A stretch of DNA of 31,600 nt from VXNE01 sp964518405. GTDB taxonomy: Bacteria; Pseudomonadota; Gammaproteobacteria; Pseudomonadales; Azotimanducaceae. The position numbers and the translations under genes are program-made. The DNA lies in assembly GCA_964518405.1 (NCBI GenBank), contig CAZFGB010000095.1:1-31600 (forward strand), in the 5' to 3' direction. The notes below the pieces were generated by a model that worked only from the letters and a program-made list of their open reading frames with translations, was not told where the DNA came from and did no database searches. Positions 1 to 8,809 of this stretch are shown here, one piece after another (position 1 is the stretch's first letter; each line of letters starts with the position of its first letter).

Positions 1-143
1 GGTTCCTGGCGAGGCGCGACGACGCCGTGTGGCAGGCACCACACAAGGAGGAGCAACAAAGTCCAGGGGGCAAAAAGACCCGCAGATACCCGCAGATTTG
101 GGCTTGACGGAGCACTAGTCGCCCACCCCCGAGGACCTTCCAT
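1..143 (-). other. Possible partial ORF at window edge, unrecognised
   Basis: Reading the minus strand from an ATG at 143, the frame stays open to the window edge, giving about 47 residues with a hydrophobic stretch (LFAPWTLLLLLVWCLP) that could be a signal or membrane segment. A second frame is also open here, so openness alone means little in this GC-rich DNA. Neither frame resembles NuoJ, which would be expected after nuoI. There is no convincing ribosome binding site. It may be the start of a real gene or may be noncoding. Confidence 0.15.
78..97. repeat. 10-bp direct repeat, two adjacent copies
   Basis: The 10-mer ACCCGCAGAT occurs twice head to tail in the stretch downstream of nuoI. 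It lies beside the 9-bp tandem repeat and outside any recognised gene. No function is evident. Confidence 0.6.
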
Positions 144-164
144 GCAAGCCCAGCCCCGAGGCCG

Positions 165-218
165 ACCCTCTTGCCGCTCTTCTCACTCTTCTCACTCTTC
201 TCATTCTTCTCATTCTTC
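165..218. repeat. 9-bp tandem repeat downstream of nuoI
   Basis: Four consecutive 9-bp units occupy 183-218 (two TCACTCTTC then two TCATTCTTC on the plus strand; GAAGARTGA when read with nuoI). Two more degenerate units extend back to 165. The array begins 16 bases after the nuoI stop codon. In the nuo transcript it is purine-rich (GAAGA-type), in contrast with the GC-rich surroundings. It could be a slippage-prone microsatellite or a mark of rearrangement at the end of this operon segment. Confidence 0.8.
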
Positions 219-233
219 CTGCCCGTTCAGCAA

Positions 234-752
234 TCAAGGCATGAGGCTCCGGAAATCCGTCGGCGGCGCTTCGTTCAACGCTTCGCCCTTGTCCTTGCTC
301 TCGATGGTCTTGCCGGCCACGCCCCAGAAACTGTAGTCCGGATACTTCCCCGGCCCGCTGATCAGCAGGTGCTCTTTCTCGTAGACCATGCTGTCCCGGT
401 TGTATTCGCATAGTTCGAAGTCGGGAGTGAGCTGGATGGCGTAGGTCGGGCAGGCTTCCTCGCACATGCCGCACATGATGCAGCGGGAAAAGTTGATGCG
501 GAAAAACTCCGGATACCAGCGGCCGTCCTCCTCCCGCTCGGTCTTCTGCAGCGCGATGCAGTCCACGGGACAGGCGACGGCGCACAGGTTGCACGCGACG
601 CAGCGCTCTTCGCCATCCGGATCGCGCGTGAGGATGATGCGGCCCCGGTAGCGCGGCGCGGCGTACGGCATCTCGTCCGGGTATTCCACCGTCTCGTTGC
701 GCATGAACGTGTGCTGCAGGACGGTCCAGAGGGTTCGCAGTTGACTCCACAT
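234..752 (-). CDS. nuoI: NADH-quinone oxidoreductase subunit I (NuoI)
   Basis: This ferredoxin-like subunit of respiratory complex I carries clusters N6a and N6b, which pass electrons from the peripheral arm to NuoB. The 172-residue protein shows two complete 4Fe-4S motifs: Cys51-x2-54-x2-57-x3-61 (followed by Pro) and Cys91-x2-94-x2-97-x3-101 (followed by Pro), as in the family. The N-terminal segment (WSQLRTLWTVLQHTF) is the amphipathic membrane-contacting helix seen in NuoI. The ATG at 752 is preceded by GAGGA about 9 bases upstream. It lies 36 bases after nuoH on the same strand. Identification is secure from the motifs and the operon position. It is the last recognisable nuo gene before the window edge; nuoJ does not follow. 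Confidence 0.97.
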   Translation of the reverse strand: MWSQLRTLWTVLQHTFMRNETVEYPDEMPYAAPRYRGRIILTRDPDGEERCVACNLCAVACPVDCIALQKTEREEDGRWYPEFFRINFSRCIMCGMCEEACPTYAIQLTPDFELCEYNRDSMVYEKEHLLISGPGKYPDYSFWGVAGKTIESKDKGEALNEAPPTDFRSLMP

Positions 753-788
753 ATTTCTAATCCTCGACGCGGACGGCTTTCCTAAGGC

Positions 789-1763
789 TCAGGCCGCAAG
801 CCACAGCGAAGCTGCGCCCGTCGCCAGCAGGTTCAGAAGCGACAGGGGCAGCAGGACTTTCCAGCCGAGCGACATGAGCCGGTCGTAGCGGGGGCGCGGG
901 ATCGCGGCGCGCAGCAGGATGAAGAAGTTGATGAAGACGAGGGTCTTCGCGCCGAACCACACGACCGGCGGAATGTACTCGCCCCCGGGGACAAAACTCG
1001 GCGCCAACCAGCCGCCGAAGAACAGCGTCACCACCAGGGCGGAGGTCAGCACCATGGCGAGATATTCCGCCGCCATGATCAGGGCGAACTTCATCCCCGA
1101 ATACTCGGTGTGGAAACCGGCGGTGAGTTCGTGCTCCGCCTCCGGGAGGTCGAACGGCAGGCGGTGGGATTCCGCGAGTCCGGCGAGGAAAAAGATCAGA
1201 AAGCCCACGCACTGCGGGAAGATGTACCACATGCCGCGCTGGGACTCGACGATGTCGACGAGGCTGAACGAGCCGGCGTGGATCACGACCCCCATGAGCG
1301 ACAGGCCCATGAACACTTCGTAGGTCACCATCTGCGCGGCGGCGCGCAGGCCCCCCAGCATGGCGTACTTGTTGTTGCTCGAAAGTCCCGCGAGCAACAC
1401 CCCGTAAACCGCGAGCGAACTCATGGCGAGGAAGAACAGGATGGCGATGTTGGAATCGGCGATATGAAGATCGGGACCGAAGGGCACGATGACGTAGGCC
1501 ATGAGCATCGCGCCCGCGACGATCGCCGGCGCCAGGACGAAGAAGGCCCGGTCGCCGAACGGAGGAAGCCAGTCCTCTTTCGTGAAGAGCTTTACGGCGT
1601 CCGCCAATGCCTGGAGCACGCCGAAGGGTCCGACGCGATTCGGGCCGAGACGGTCTTGCCACCAGCCGAGCAGCCGCCGCTCCCACCACACCAGGAACAG
1701 CGCGAACACGAGCGCGCCCACGGCCACCGGAAGGATGAGGATGTAGCTCCAGTCCACGGTCAC
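789..1763 (-). CDS. nuoH: NADH-quinone oxidoreductase subunit H (NuoH)
   Basis: NuoH is the membrane subunit of complex I that joins the peripheral and membrane arms and forms most of the quinone-access chamber. The 324-residue protein is highly hydrophobic with about eight predicted membrane helices, a normal length for the family. It has the conserved early motif ERRLLGWWQDRLGPNRVGP (about residues 28-46), the KLFTKEDWLPP segment, and the acidic AESHRLPFDLPEAE loop near residue 200. The start is a GTG at 1763 that overlaps the nuoG stop as GTGA, so the two are translationally coupled. It sits between nuoG and nuoI in the standard order. Confidence 0.97.
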   Translation of the reverse strand: MTVDWSYILILPVAVGALVFALFLVWWERRLLGWWQDRLGPNRVGPFGVLQALADAVKLFTKEDWLPPFGDRAFFVLAPAIVAGAMLMAYVIVPFGPDLHIADSNIAILFFLAMSSLAVYGVLLAGLSSNNKYAMLGGLRAAAQMVTYEVFMGLSLMGVVIHAGSFSLVDIVESQRGMWYIFPQCVGFLIFFLAGLAESHRLPFDLPEAEHELTAGFHTEYSGMKFALIMAAEYLAMVLTSALVVTLFFGGWLAPSFVPGGEYIPPVVWFGAKTLVFINFFILLRAAIPRPRYDRLMSLGWKVLLPLSLLNLLATGAASLWLAA

Positions 1764-4498
1764 CCCTTGGCGATGATTTCCGGGTCACGCGGGAAATCCG
1801 GATCGCGCGACAACCGCACCGGTTCAACGGGCAACGGGCCCGGCAAGTCGGGCAACCCGACGACGCAGGCCGCCGCGCCTCGCGCCATTGCCGCGTCGAC
1901 GCGAACCTTGACGGAGACCGGTAACGCGTCGCACTTGACGCCCTCTCCCGCATCGACGCCGATTGCACGCGCGTCTTCCGGATTGAGGACGATGCAGGGC
2001 GATGGGCTGCAGGAAGCGACCGGCCACGACCGCGCGGACAACTCGTCGCTGCCGAAGATCGCATGCGCGGGAACCAGCTTGATACCGTTCGCTGCGACGA
2101 ACGCCGGCGGGAAATCGCGAAAACGTTCCGCGTCCGCGCCGTTGGGCGACGCCTCGGTCCCGATCAGCCGCGCGCCCGGGTCGCCCCCGGTCAAACCGCC
2201 GTTGACTTCCTGCTGAAACTTGAACACCGATTGGTTCGAGTTCCATCCAGGTGACCAGACGTAGGGCACCGTCGAGCCCGGCTGACGGCCGGAATTCTGG
2301 CCTTCCATGGAATACGAAAACGGCGTCTCGTCATCTACCGTCGGCTTCGGCTCGTGCACGTTCACGTCCGCGCGCATGGCGGTGCGGCCGCTGTAGCGAT
2401 GCGGCTGGCGCGGGATTCTCGTGTCCGCGGCGGAACGATAGTCGGCGCCGGGCGCCGCGTCCGGAATCGCGGCCAGGGCCGGCACGCCGTCAGCGCATGA
2501 CCGGACGAGGTCGTCGATGCCCGACCAGGCGCAGTCGCTGCGGCCCACCGCCTGCGCCGCGCGCTGAATCCAGGCCCAGGACGGGGCTATCTCGCCGCTC
2601 GGTTCGAACACTTGGTAGAAGCGCTGGGCGCGGCCCTCGTAGTTGACGAAGGTCCCGTTGCACTCCGCGTATGCCGCCGCCGGCAGTACGAGATTCGCAG
2701 CCTGCGCCGTCGCGTTCTCCATGGAATCGATCACGATGACCTGCGCGCCGGCGGAAAGCGCCGCATCGACCCGCGCGGACTCCGCCCGCCGATAGAGATC
2801 GTTCTCCATCACGACGAGGGCGTCGGCTTCCCCCGACCGCACCGACTCCAAGGCGGCGTCGAGGGATAGACCGGCATCCAGCATGGCGGCGCCGAAACTG
2901 TTCGCCTCATGCGGCGCGATCAGCAGTGCCGGGTCTGCTCCGCGCGCCCGGAGCGCCCAGGCAATGTTGGCGGCTGCCTGGATGACCCCGGGTTCCCCCG
3001 ATCCGGTGCCCGTGACAACCAAAGGCCGCTTCGCCTCGCCGAGGGCGGCAGCCACACGTTCCACGAATTCGTCCGCGGCGGCGCCTTCCGCGAAGTCGCC
3101 GTCCAGGCGATGGGCGACCGCGTAACCGGCGCGGGCAATGTCGGCGGGCGCGGCATGAAACGTCGCCGCGGCGATGTCGTCGATGCCCGTGGGCAACGTC
3201 GTCGCCAGGAATACCGGGCTCATGGCGCCCTGCGCATGTCCCCGAATCCCGGCATCCTGCCAACCGGGTATCGCCGCTTCGCTGCCCATTTCCAGCGCCC
3301 GTCCCCGCGCCGCCTGGCGCATCGAGAGGGCCACGCGCGGCGCGGTATTGAGCACGTCCTCGCCAAGCACGAGCACGGCGTCCGCCGTCTCGACCTCGCT
3401 CAGCGCGGGTATTCGCGCGCCGCCCCGGCCATGAATGTCGAGCGCAAGGGCGATCAGGTCCGCTTCGCCGTCGGCCAGGCCGTTGCAGAAACTGTCCCTG
3501 CCGACGAGGCTCTTCAGCGCGAAGTTCGCCTCCACGCTGGCCCGGGGGGAGCCGATGCCTATGACTTTCCTGTCCCCCAGCATCTTGCCGAGGGCGTCCA
3601 TGGCCGCATCGACGCCGCGCGCCTCGAACACGTCGTCCCGCCCGCGCGCACCGGCGTTCCTGATCCGCGCCGGATCGTTGACGAAATGCGAGCCGAAGCG
3701 GCCGCGATCGCACAGGAAATAACCATTGATTTCGCCGTGGTAGCGATTGTGTACGCGCTTCAACTCGCCGTAGCGTTCGCTCGGAAAGATGTTGCAGCCC
3801 ACGGCGCAGCCCGGGCAGACGGATGGCGCCGACTGCAGGTCCCACTTGCGCGTGTAGTGACTGGAGAAAGGCCGGTCGGTAAAGACACCGGTGGGACAGA
3901 CCTCGACCAGGTTGCCGGAAAACTCGCTCGCGAGCTTGCCGTCGGCCACGCGGCCGAAGTACATCCGGCCGCGGGAACCCAACGCTTCCAGGTCCGTGCC
4001 GCCGGCGTAGTCCCGGTAGAAGCGCACGCAGCGATAGCACGTGATGCACCGATTCATCTCGTGGCCGATGAGCGGACCCAGGTCCTGGTTTCGCCAGGTC
4101 CGCTTCGCGCCCCGAAAGCGGCGCTGCGAATGCCCTGTCATGACCGTCATGTCCTGCAGGTGGCACTCGCCTCCCTCCTCGCAGACCGGGCAGTCGTGGG
4201 GATGGTTTTCCATCAGCCACTCGATGACCGAAGCGCGGAACTCGGCAGCGTGCGGCGCGGCGATGGATATCCGCATGCCGTCGCGCACGGACGTGATGCA
4301 GGCCATGGCGAGGCGCCCGCGGTCGTCGTTCTCGTCGGCGTACTCCACTATGGCGCACTGCCGGCATGCACCGACGGAGCCCATGGCCGGGTGCCAGCAA
4401 AAATATGGCAGGTCGAGGTGCTGCGACAGCACGGCTTCCAGCACGTTCTGTCCCGCCTTGGCCTCGTAGCGCCGGCCGTCGACGATGATCGTTGCCAT
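1760..4498 (-). CDS. nuoG: NADH-quinone oxidoreductase subunit G (NuoG)
   Basis: NuoG is the largest peripheral-arm subunit of complex I and carries a chain of iron-sulfur clusters between NuoF and NuoI. The N-terminal 2Fe-2S ferredoxin domain includes CWHPAMGSVGACRQC. The N5 ligand set HPHDCPVCEEGGEC and the N4 set CITCYRC...VCPTG follow. The set CPGCAVGC...CDRGR gives the extra N7 cluster found in E. coli-type NuoG. A molybdopterin-oxidoreductase-like domain follows. The length is 912 residues, close to E. coli NuoG. The ATG at 4498 (MATIIVDGRRYEA) is chosen over upstream in-frame starts because GGAGAGGAA lies directly before it and it avoids overlapping nuoF. Its stop overlaps the nuoH GTG start. 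Confidence 0.96.
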   Translation of the reverse strand: MATIIVDGRRYEAKAGQNVLEAVLSQHLDLPYFCWHPAMGSVGACRQCAIVEYADENDDRGRLAMACITSVRDGMRISIAAPHAAEFRASVIEWLMENHPHDCPVCEEGGECHLQDMTVMTGHSQRRFRGAKRTWRNQDLGPLIGHEMNRCITCYRCVRFYRDYAGGTDLEALGSRGRMYFGRVADGKLASEFSGNLVEVCPTGVFTDRPFSSHYTRKWDLQSAPSVCPGCAVGCNIFPSERYGELKRVHNRYHGEINGYFLCDRGRFGSHFVNDPARIRNAGARGRDDVFEARGVDAAMDALGKMLGDRKVIGIGSPRASVEANFALKSLVGRDSFCNGLADGEADLIALALDIHGRGGARIPALSEVETADAVLVLGEDVLNTAPRVALSMRQAARGRALEMGSEAAIPGWQDAGIRGHAQGAMSPVFLATTLPTGIDDIAAATFHAAPADIARAGYAVAHRLDGDFAEGAAADEFVERVAAALGEAKRPLVVTGTGSGEPGVIQAAANIAWALRARGADPALLIAPHEANSFGAAMLDAGLSLDAALESVRSGEADALVVMENDLYRRAESARVDAALSAGAQVIVIDSMENATAQAANLVLPAAAYAECNGTFVNYEGRAQRFYQVFEPSGEIAPSWAWIQRAAQAVGRSDCAWSGIDDLVRSCADGVPALAAIPDAAPGADYRSAADTRIPRQPHRYSGRTAMRADVNVHEPKPTVDDETPFSYSMEGQNSGRQPGSTVPYVWSPGWNSNQSVFKFQQEVNGGLTGGDPGARLIGTEASPNGADAERFRDFPPAFVAANGIKLVPAHAIFGSDELSARSWPVASCSPSPCIVLNPEDARAIGVDAGEGVKCDALPVSVKVRVDAAMARGAAACVVGLPDLPGPLPVEPVRLSRDPDFPRDPEIIAKG

Positions 4499-4514
4499 TT
4501 CCTCTCCGCGTCCC

Positions 4515-5831
4515 CTAACCCTTGCCTGCCCTTGCGCGGTACGGGCAGCGTCCTTCCCGGACATGTGCCTCGAAGTCTTCCCGGAAGTACTTGAGCGCGC
4601 TCTGCAGCGGCTCTATCGCGCCCGCGGCGTGCAGGCAGAACGTATTGCCCGGGGCGCCGATGAAGGCGCCGTTCTTCTCCAGGATGTCGATATCTTCCAG
4701 CGTTCCGCGGCCCTCCTCGATGTCGAGAAGCAATTCCTCCAACCATGGCAGGCCTTCACGACAGGGCGTGCAGAAACCGCAGGACTCCTGCGCGAAGAAG
4801 TGCTGCAAGTTTCTCGATAGGTCCACTGGACAGATCGAATCGTCCATGAGGATCATGGTGCCGGTGCCCATTCGGCTGCCCGCCGCCGAAATGGACCCGT
4901 AGTCCATTGGCAGATCCAGGTGCTCCTCGGGCACCAGGAAATCCGTCGACGCGCCGCCGGGGAGCAGTCCGCGCAACACGTATCCGTCCCGCATCCCGCC
5001 GGCGTGGGTCTCGATGATCTCGCGAATCGTCGTGCCCATCGGGAGTTCCCAGAGCCCCGGGTTGTTCACCCGTCCGGATACGCCGTAGATCTTCGTCCCG
5101 GCGTCGTCGGTGAGACCCAGGCCGCGAAACCAGTCCGCTCCCTGGCGCACAATCGCGGGCACGTTGCACAGGGTCTCGACGTTGTTCACCACGGTGGGCC
5201 GGCCCCAGGCGCCGCTTGCGGGCGGGAAAGGCGGCTTCAGCCGGGGTTGCGCGCGCTTGCCCTCCAGCGCGTTCAGAAGCGCCGTCTCCTCGCCGCAGAT
5301 ATAGCGTCCGGCGGAACTGTGCAGCCTGAGGTCCAGGTCGAATTCACCGCCGAAGACGCCCTCGCCCAAGTACCGTCTGTCCCGGGCTTCGGCAATCGCG
5401 CGTTCCAGCGCCCGGAACGGCTCGAAGTACTCGCCGCGCAGAAACACGAAGGCGCGTTCCGCGCCGATCGCGTAGGCCGCGACGATCATGCCTTCGATCA
5501 GAAGGTGGGGATCGAAGGTCATCAGGTAGCGGTCCTTGAACGTCCCCGGCTCCATTTCGTCGGCGTTGCAGACCAGGTACTTGGGGCCCGGACCGGCGGC
5601 GTCCCCCTGCGGGATGAAACCCCACTTGACGCCGGTGGGAAAACCCGCGCCGCCCCGGCCGCGCAGGTTCGCGTCCTTGACCAGGTCGATGACCTCTTCC
5701 GGCTTCATCGTGGTCAACGCCTCGCGGGCGCCGGCATAGCCGCCGGCGGCCTCGTAGTCGTCGATGCCGAGGACGCGACCGTCATTCTGCTCGATGCGTT
5801 CGGTGAGAGGTCTTTGCGTTTGCTTATCCAC
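4515..5831 (-). CDS. nuoF: NADH-quinone oxidoreductase subunit F (NuoF)
   Basis: NuoF is the FMN- and NADH-binding subunit where electrons enter complex I; it also holds cluster N3. The 438-residue protein has the glycine-rich nucleotide motif GRGGAGFPTG (residues 58-67), the FMN-associated NADEMEPGTFKDR segment, the YICGEETALLNALEG segment, and the 4Fe-4S ligands SCGFCTPC (Cys351, 354, 357) with Cys399. The GTG at 5831 is the preferred start. It falls just after the nuoE stop at 5848 and is preceded by AAGAG; a more upstream in-frame start would overlap nuoE. A 16-base gap separates it from nuoG. Confidence 0.96.
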   Translation of the reverse strand: MDKQTQRPLTERIEQNDGRVLGIDDYEAAGGYAGAREALTTMKPEEVIDLVKDANLRGRGGAGFPTGVKWGFIPQGDAAGPGPKYLVCNADEMEPGTFKDRYLMTFDPHLLIEGMIVAAYAIGAERAFVFLRGEYFEPFRALERAIAEARDRRYLGEGVFGGEFDLDLRLHSSAGRYICGEETALLNALEGKRAQPRLKPPFPPASGAWGRPTVVNNVETLCNVPAIVRQGADWFRGLGLTDDAGTKIYGVSGRVNNPGLWELPMGTTIREIIETHAGGMRDGYVLRGLLPGGASTDFLVPEEHLDLPMDYGSISAAGSRMGTGTMILMDDSICPVDLSRNLQHFFAQESCGFCTPCREGLPWLEELLLDIEEGRGTLEDIDILEKNGAFIGAPGNTFCLHAAGAIEPLQSALKYFREDFEAHVREGRCPYRARAGKG

Positions 5832-5847
5832 CAGGGACTCTTGACGC

Positions 5848-6363
5848 CTATTCGAACCGGCCGAATATCTCGTCCAGGCGGTCGGCCTGAACATCGACGA
5901 TCAACTTTTCGCCCACCAGCATCGTCGGCGCATGATCGCAGGCGCCGAGGCAGGGGATGGGCAACAGGGTGAAGCGATCATCCGGCGTCGTCTCGCCGAA
6001 GCCGATGCCGAGGTGCGCCTTCACCTGCTCGGCGAGCGGGTCGGCGCCCATCACGTAGCAACTCACGCTGTCGCAGAGCATGACGACGTGGCGGCCCACC
6101 GGCCGCCGGTAGATCCTGTTGTAGAAGGTCGCGACCGCGTCCAGCGCCTCAGCGGACATGCCGAGCAGGCGCGCGATGGCGAACAGGCTCTGATCCGAGA
6201 CCCATCCCCTGTGCTTCTGCACGATCATCAGGGCGTCGATGGCCGCGGACGGCCGGTCCGGCAGGTGCGCGCACTCCGCCTCGATCTCGGCGATTTCGGA
6301 CTCCGAAAGCGTCTCGATGAGCGCTGCGTCGCGCGCGGCGGCATCAACAGCCTTGCCTGTCAT
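5848..6363 (-). CDS. nuoE: NADH-quinone oxidoreductase subunit E (NuoE)
   Basis: NuoE is the 24-kDa-type subunit of complex I, a thioredoxin-fold protein carrying the 2Fe-2S cluster N1a and paired with NuoF in the NADH module. The 171-residue protein has an N-terminal helical part and the expected ligands Cys97, Cys102, Cys138 and Cys142 (CDSVSC and CLGAC). The ATG at 6363 overlaps the nuoCD stop as ATGA, which fixes the start and indicates translational coupling. An upstream in-frame extension is open but runs across nuoCD and is not credible as coding sequence. Confidence 0.96.
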   Translation of the reverse strand: MTGKAVDAAARDAALIETLSESEIAEIEAECAHLPDRPSAAIDALMIVQKHRGWVSDQSLFAIARLLGMSAEALDAVATFYNRIYRRPVGRHVVMLCDSVSCYVMGADPLAEQVKAHLGIGFGETTPDDRFTLLPIPCLGACDHAPTMLVGEKLIVDVQADRLDEIFGRFE

Positions 6364-8117
6364 CGGTCGACGTCCGCCATGACGAAATCGATGCTCGCAA
6401 TGATCGCGATGAGGTCCGCGATCATGAAACCGTTGCTGATGAACGGGATCATCTGCAGCGCCGGGAAGGACGGCGTCCGCACGCGCGTCCGGTACGCCAT
6501 CGTGCCACCGTCGGCAATCGAGTAGTACGAATTCCAGCCCTTGGTCGCCTCGATCAGCGTCGCCGACTCCGAGGGCGCGATGACCGGGCCCCAGCTCACG
6601 TTCAGGAAGTGGTGGATGAGCGTCTCGATGTGTTCCATCGTCCGCTCCTTGGCGGGCGGCGTGGTCAACCGATGGTCCGCCTTGTACGGTCCGGAGGGCA
6701 TGTTTTCGGCGCACTGCCGGATGATGCGCAAGCTCTGGCGAATTTCCTCGACGCGCACCAGCGCGCGGTCGTACACGTCGCCGTTCTCGGCCGTCGGCAC
6801 ATCGAACTCGAACTGGTCGTAACCGCTGTAGGGCCGATTCTTGCGCAGGTCCCAGTCGCAACCCGTGGCCCGGAGCGACGGCCCCGTGATGCCCCAGTCG
6901 AGTCCTTCGGCGGTGGTATAGGCGCCGATGCCGACGGAGCGTCGCTGCAGGATCTTGTTCTTCAGCGCCATCCTCTCGTAGTGATCGAGGCGTTTCGGCA
7001 TGTAGTCGACGAAGTCGAGCACCATCCTGTCCCAGCCTTCGGGCAGGTCCTGGGTGACGCCGCCGATCCGGAACCAGCTCGGGTGCATGCGCCCGCCCGT
7101 GATCGCCTCGATGATGGAAAAGAGGCGTTCCCGGTCCGCGAACATGTACAGCACCGGCGACATCTGGCCCACGTCCTGGGCGTAGGTGCCGTAGAAGACC
7201 AGGTGGCTCGATATGCGGAACAGTTCCGCCAGCATGACGCGAATGACCTGGGCCCGCGGCGGCACCTGGATGCCGGCCATCTTCTCCACGTTCATCACGT
7301 ACGGCAGGTTGTTCATCACGCCGCCGAGATAGTCGACGCGATCCGTATACGGAATGTAGGTGTGCCAGCTCTGGCGCTCGGCCATCTTTTCCTGGGCGCG
7401 GTGGTGGTAGCCGATATCGGGCACCGCCTGCACGATCACTTCGCCGTCCATCTGCAGCGCGATGCGGAAGACGCCGTGTACGCTAGGGTGATTGGGGCCC
7501 AGGTTGAGGAACATGAAATCCGTGTGTTGCGCGGCGCGGCGCATGCCCCACTCCTCGGGCACGAACCGCAAACCCTCCTGCTGCGAGCGCTGGAACTCCG
7601 GCGACATCGAGAACGGGTCCATTTCCGTCGCGCGCGCCGGGTGCTCCTTGCGCAGCGGATGGCCCTCCCAGTTCGGCGGCGTCAGGATGCGGCGCAGGTT
7701 CGGGTGACCCTCGAAGTCGATGCCGAACATGTCGTACGCCTCGCGTTCATACCAGTTCGCCACCGGGTAGATATTCGTCACTGTCGGAATGCCCGGTTTG
7801 GTTTCCGGCAACGCGGCCTTGATCCTGAGATCCGCGTCATGGCGCAGCGAGATCAGGTGGTAGAAGACGGTAAAGGCGGAGTCCGGCTGGCCGTCGCGAA
7901 ACTCCCGCGTGCGTTCATCGATGGCAGAGAGGTCGAACAGCAGTTCATAGCCTTCCTCGTCCTTGAGACAGCGCAGGATGTCCGGCACCCGAGTCCGCTC
8001 CACCCACAGGGTCGTAATCCCGTCTACCGTCGGCTGGGGGATGCAGTCACCGAATCGCGCCCGCAACACCGATGCGATCGCCGGCTCCTGCCCTTGCTGG
8101 ACCATAGCTTCCGCCAT
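6360..8117 (-). CDS. nuoC: Fused NADH-quinone oxidoreductase subunit C/D (NuoCD)
   Basis: This is a 585-residue fusion of the 30-kDa (NuoC) and 49-kDa (NuoD) complex I subunits. Residues 1 to about 185 are the NuoC part, with the family signature IYPVANWYEREAYDMFGIDFEGHPNLRRIL. After a short linker the NuoD part begins, with the quinone-site region NLGPNHPSVHGVFRIALQMDGE and the motif DIGYHHRAQEKMAE. The C-terminus (MADVDR) carries the conserved Asp-Arg ending. Separate genes are ancestral; the fusion is typical of enterobacteria and several other gammaproteobacteria and is the best taxonomic hint here. The ATG at 8117 follows nuoB by 11 bases, and the stop overlaps nuoE. The symbol could equally be nuoCD. 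Confidence 0.97.
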   Translation of the reverse strand: MAEAMVQQGQEPAIASVLRARFGDCIPQPTVDGITTLWVERTRVPDILRCLKDEEGYELLFDLSAIDERTREFRDGQPDSAFTVFYHLISLRHDADLRIKAALPETKPGIPTVTNIYPVANWYEREAYDMFGIDFEGHPNLRRILTPPNWEGHPLRKEHPARATEMDPFSMSPEFQRSQQEGLRFVPEEWGMRRAAQHTDFMFLNLGPNHPSVHGVFRIALQMDGEVIVQAVPDIGYHHRAQEKMAERQSWHTYIPYTDRVDYLGGVMNNLPYVMNVEKMAGIQVPPRAQVIRVMLAELFRISSHLVFYGTYAQDVGQMSPVLYMFADRERLFSIIEAITGGRMHPSWFRIGGVTQDLPEGWDRMVLDFVDYMPKRLDHYERMALKNKILQRRSVGIGAYTTAEGLDWGITGPSLRATGCDWDLRKNRPYSGYDQFEFDVPTAENGDVYDRALVRVEEIRQSLRIIRQCAENMPSGPYKADHRLTTPPAKERTMEHIETLIHHFLNVSWGPVIAPSESATLIEATKGWNSYYSIADGGTMAYRTRVRTPSFPALQMIPFISNGFMIADLIAIIASIDFVMADVDR

Positions 8118-8128
8118 TTCGAGCGCGC

Positions 8129-8806
8129 TTATTTCCGTACCAGGAGTTCGTCCGACAACGGCGCATCGCCGACGCTGTTCGGCTGCGCCAGATCGGAGAC
8201 CGCCATGCGCTCGGCGTTAAGCGCATCGCGCTGGCTCGGCTCGTATTTCCTGACCTTGCCGTCGTCGCCGATCACCCAGGACAGCGGCCGCGGCGACGCC
8301 TTGATCGATTCCTGCAACAGGGTCAGTCCCTGCATGAAAGCCTCCGGGCGCGGCGGACAACCGGGAACGTAGACGTCCACCGGCAGGAACTTGTCGACCC
8401 CCTGGACGACGCTGTAGACGTCGAACATGCCGCCGGAATTCGCGCAGGAACCCATGGATATCACCCATCGGGGCTCAAGCAACTGTTCGTAGAGATGCTG
8501 CAGCACCGGCGCCATCTTGCGGAATACCGTGCCGGACACGACGATGAGATCCGCCTGCCGCGGCGACGCGCGGATGACTTCGGCGCCGAAACGCGCCATG
8601 TCGTGCCGCGACGTCAACGCGGTCGCCATCTCCACGTAGCAGCAGGACAAGCCGAAGTTGAAAGGCCAGATGGAATTCGCCCGCCCCCACGAGACCAGGT
8701 CCTCCAGCTTGGCGGTGAGCACGCTTCTCGCGGCGTCGTCGCGGTAGGCGGCGTCGACTTCCTCCATCGGCGCCCCGGGTTGGGTCTTGATCACCCGCCA
8801 CTGCAT
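8129..8806 (-). CDS. nuoB: NADH-quinone oxidoreductase subunit B (NuoB)
   Basis: NuoB holds cluster N2, the last iron-sulfur cluster, which reduces quinone at the interface with NuoD and NuoH. The protein has the family ligand pattern Cys55-Cys56 (GLSCCYVEM), Cys121 (MGSCANSGGMFD) and Cys150 (VPGCPPRPEA). At 225 residues it is longer than minimal NuoB of about 160-190 because of a C-terminal tail after the conserved domain, as in E. coli. The ATG at 8806 starts 3 bases after the nuoA stop, so the two are probably coupled. Confidence 0.97.
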   Translation of the reverse strand: MQWRVIKTQPGAPMEEVDAAYRDDAARSVLTAKLEDLVSWGRANSIWPFNFGLSCCYVEMATALTSRHDMARFGAEVIRASPRQADLIVVSGTVFRKMAPVLQHLYEQLLEPRWVISMGSCANSGGMFDVYSVVQGVDKFLPVDVYVPGCPPRPEAFMQGLTLLQESIKASPRPLSWVIGDDGKVRKYEPSQRDALNAERMAVSDLAQPNSVGDAPLSDELLVRK

Positions 8807-8809
8807 GGC

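Noticed and set aside
165..218. The 9-bp array as a possible CRISPR
   Set aside because: Units are 9 bp, directly adjacent and without spacers, so it is a simple tandem repeat. No cas gene is present.
2907..4400. Long open frame on the minus strand inside nuoG, and several plus-strand frames opposite nuoG
   Set aside because: They are alternate-frame shadows in GC-rich DNA. The sequences are Arg-rich and low in structure, and nuoG itself accounts for all conserved motifs.
6609..8372. A 587-codon open frame on the plus strand opposite nuoCD
   Set aside because: It is a His-, Arg- and Val-rich antisense reading with no recognisable domain or ribosome binding site; NuoCD is certain on the other strand.
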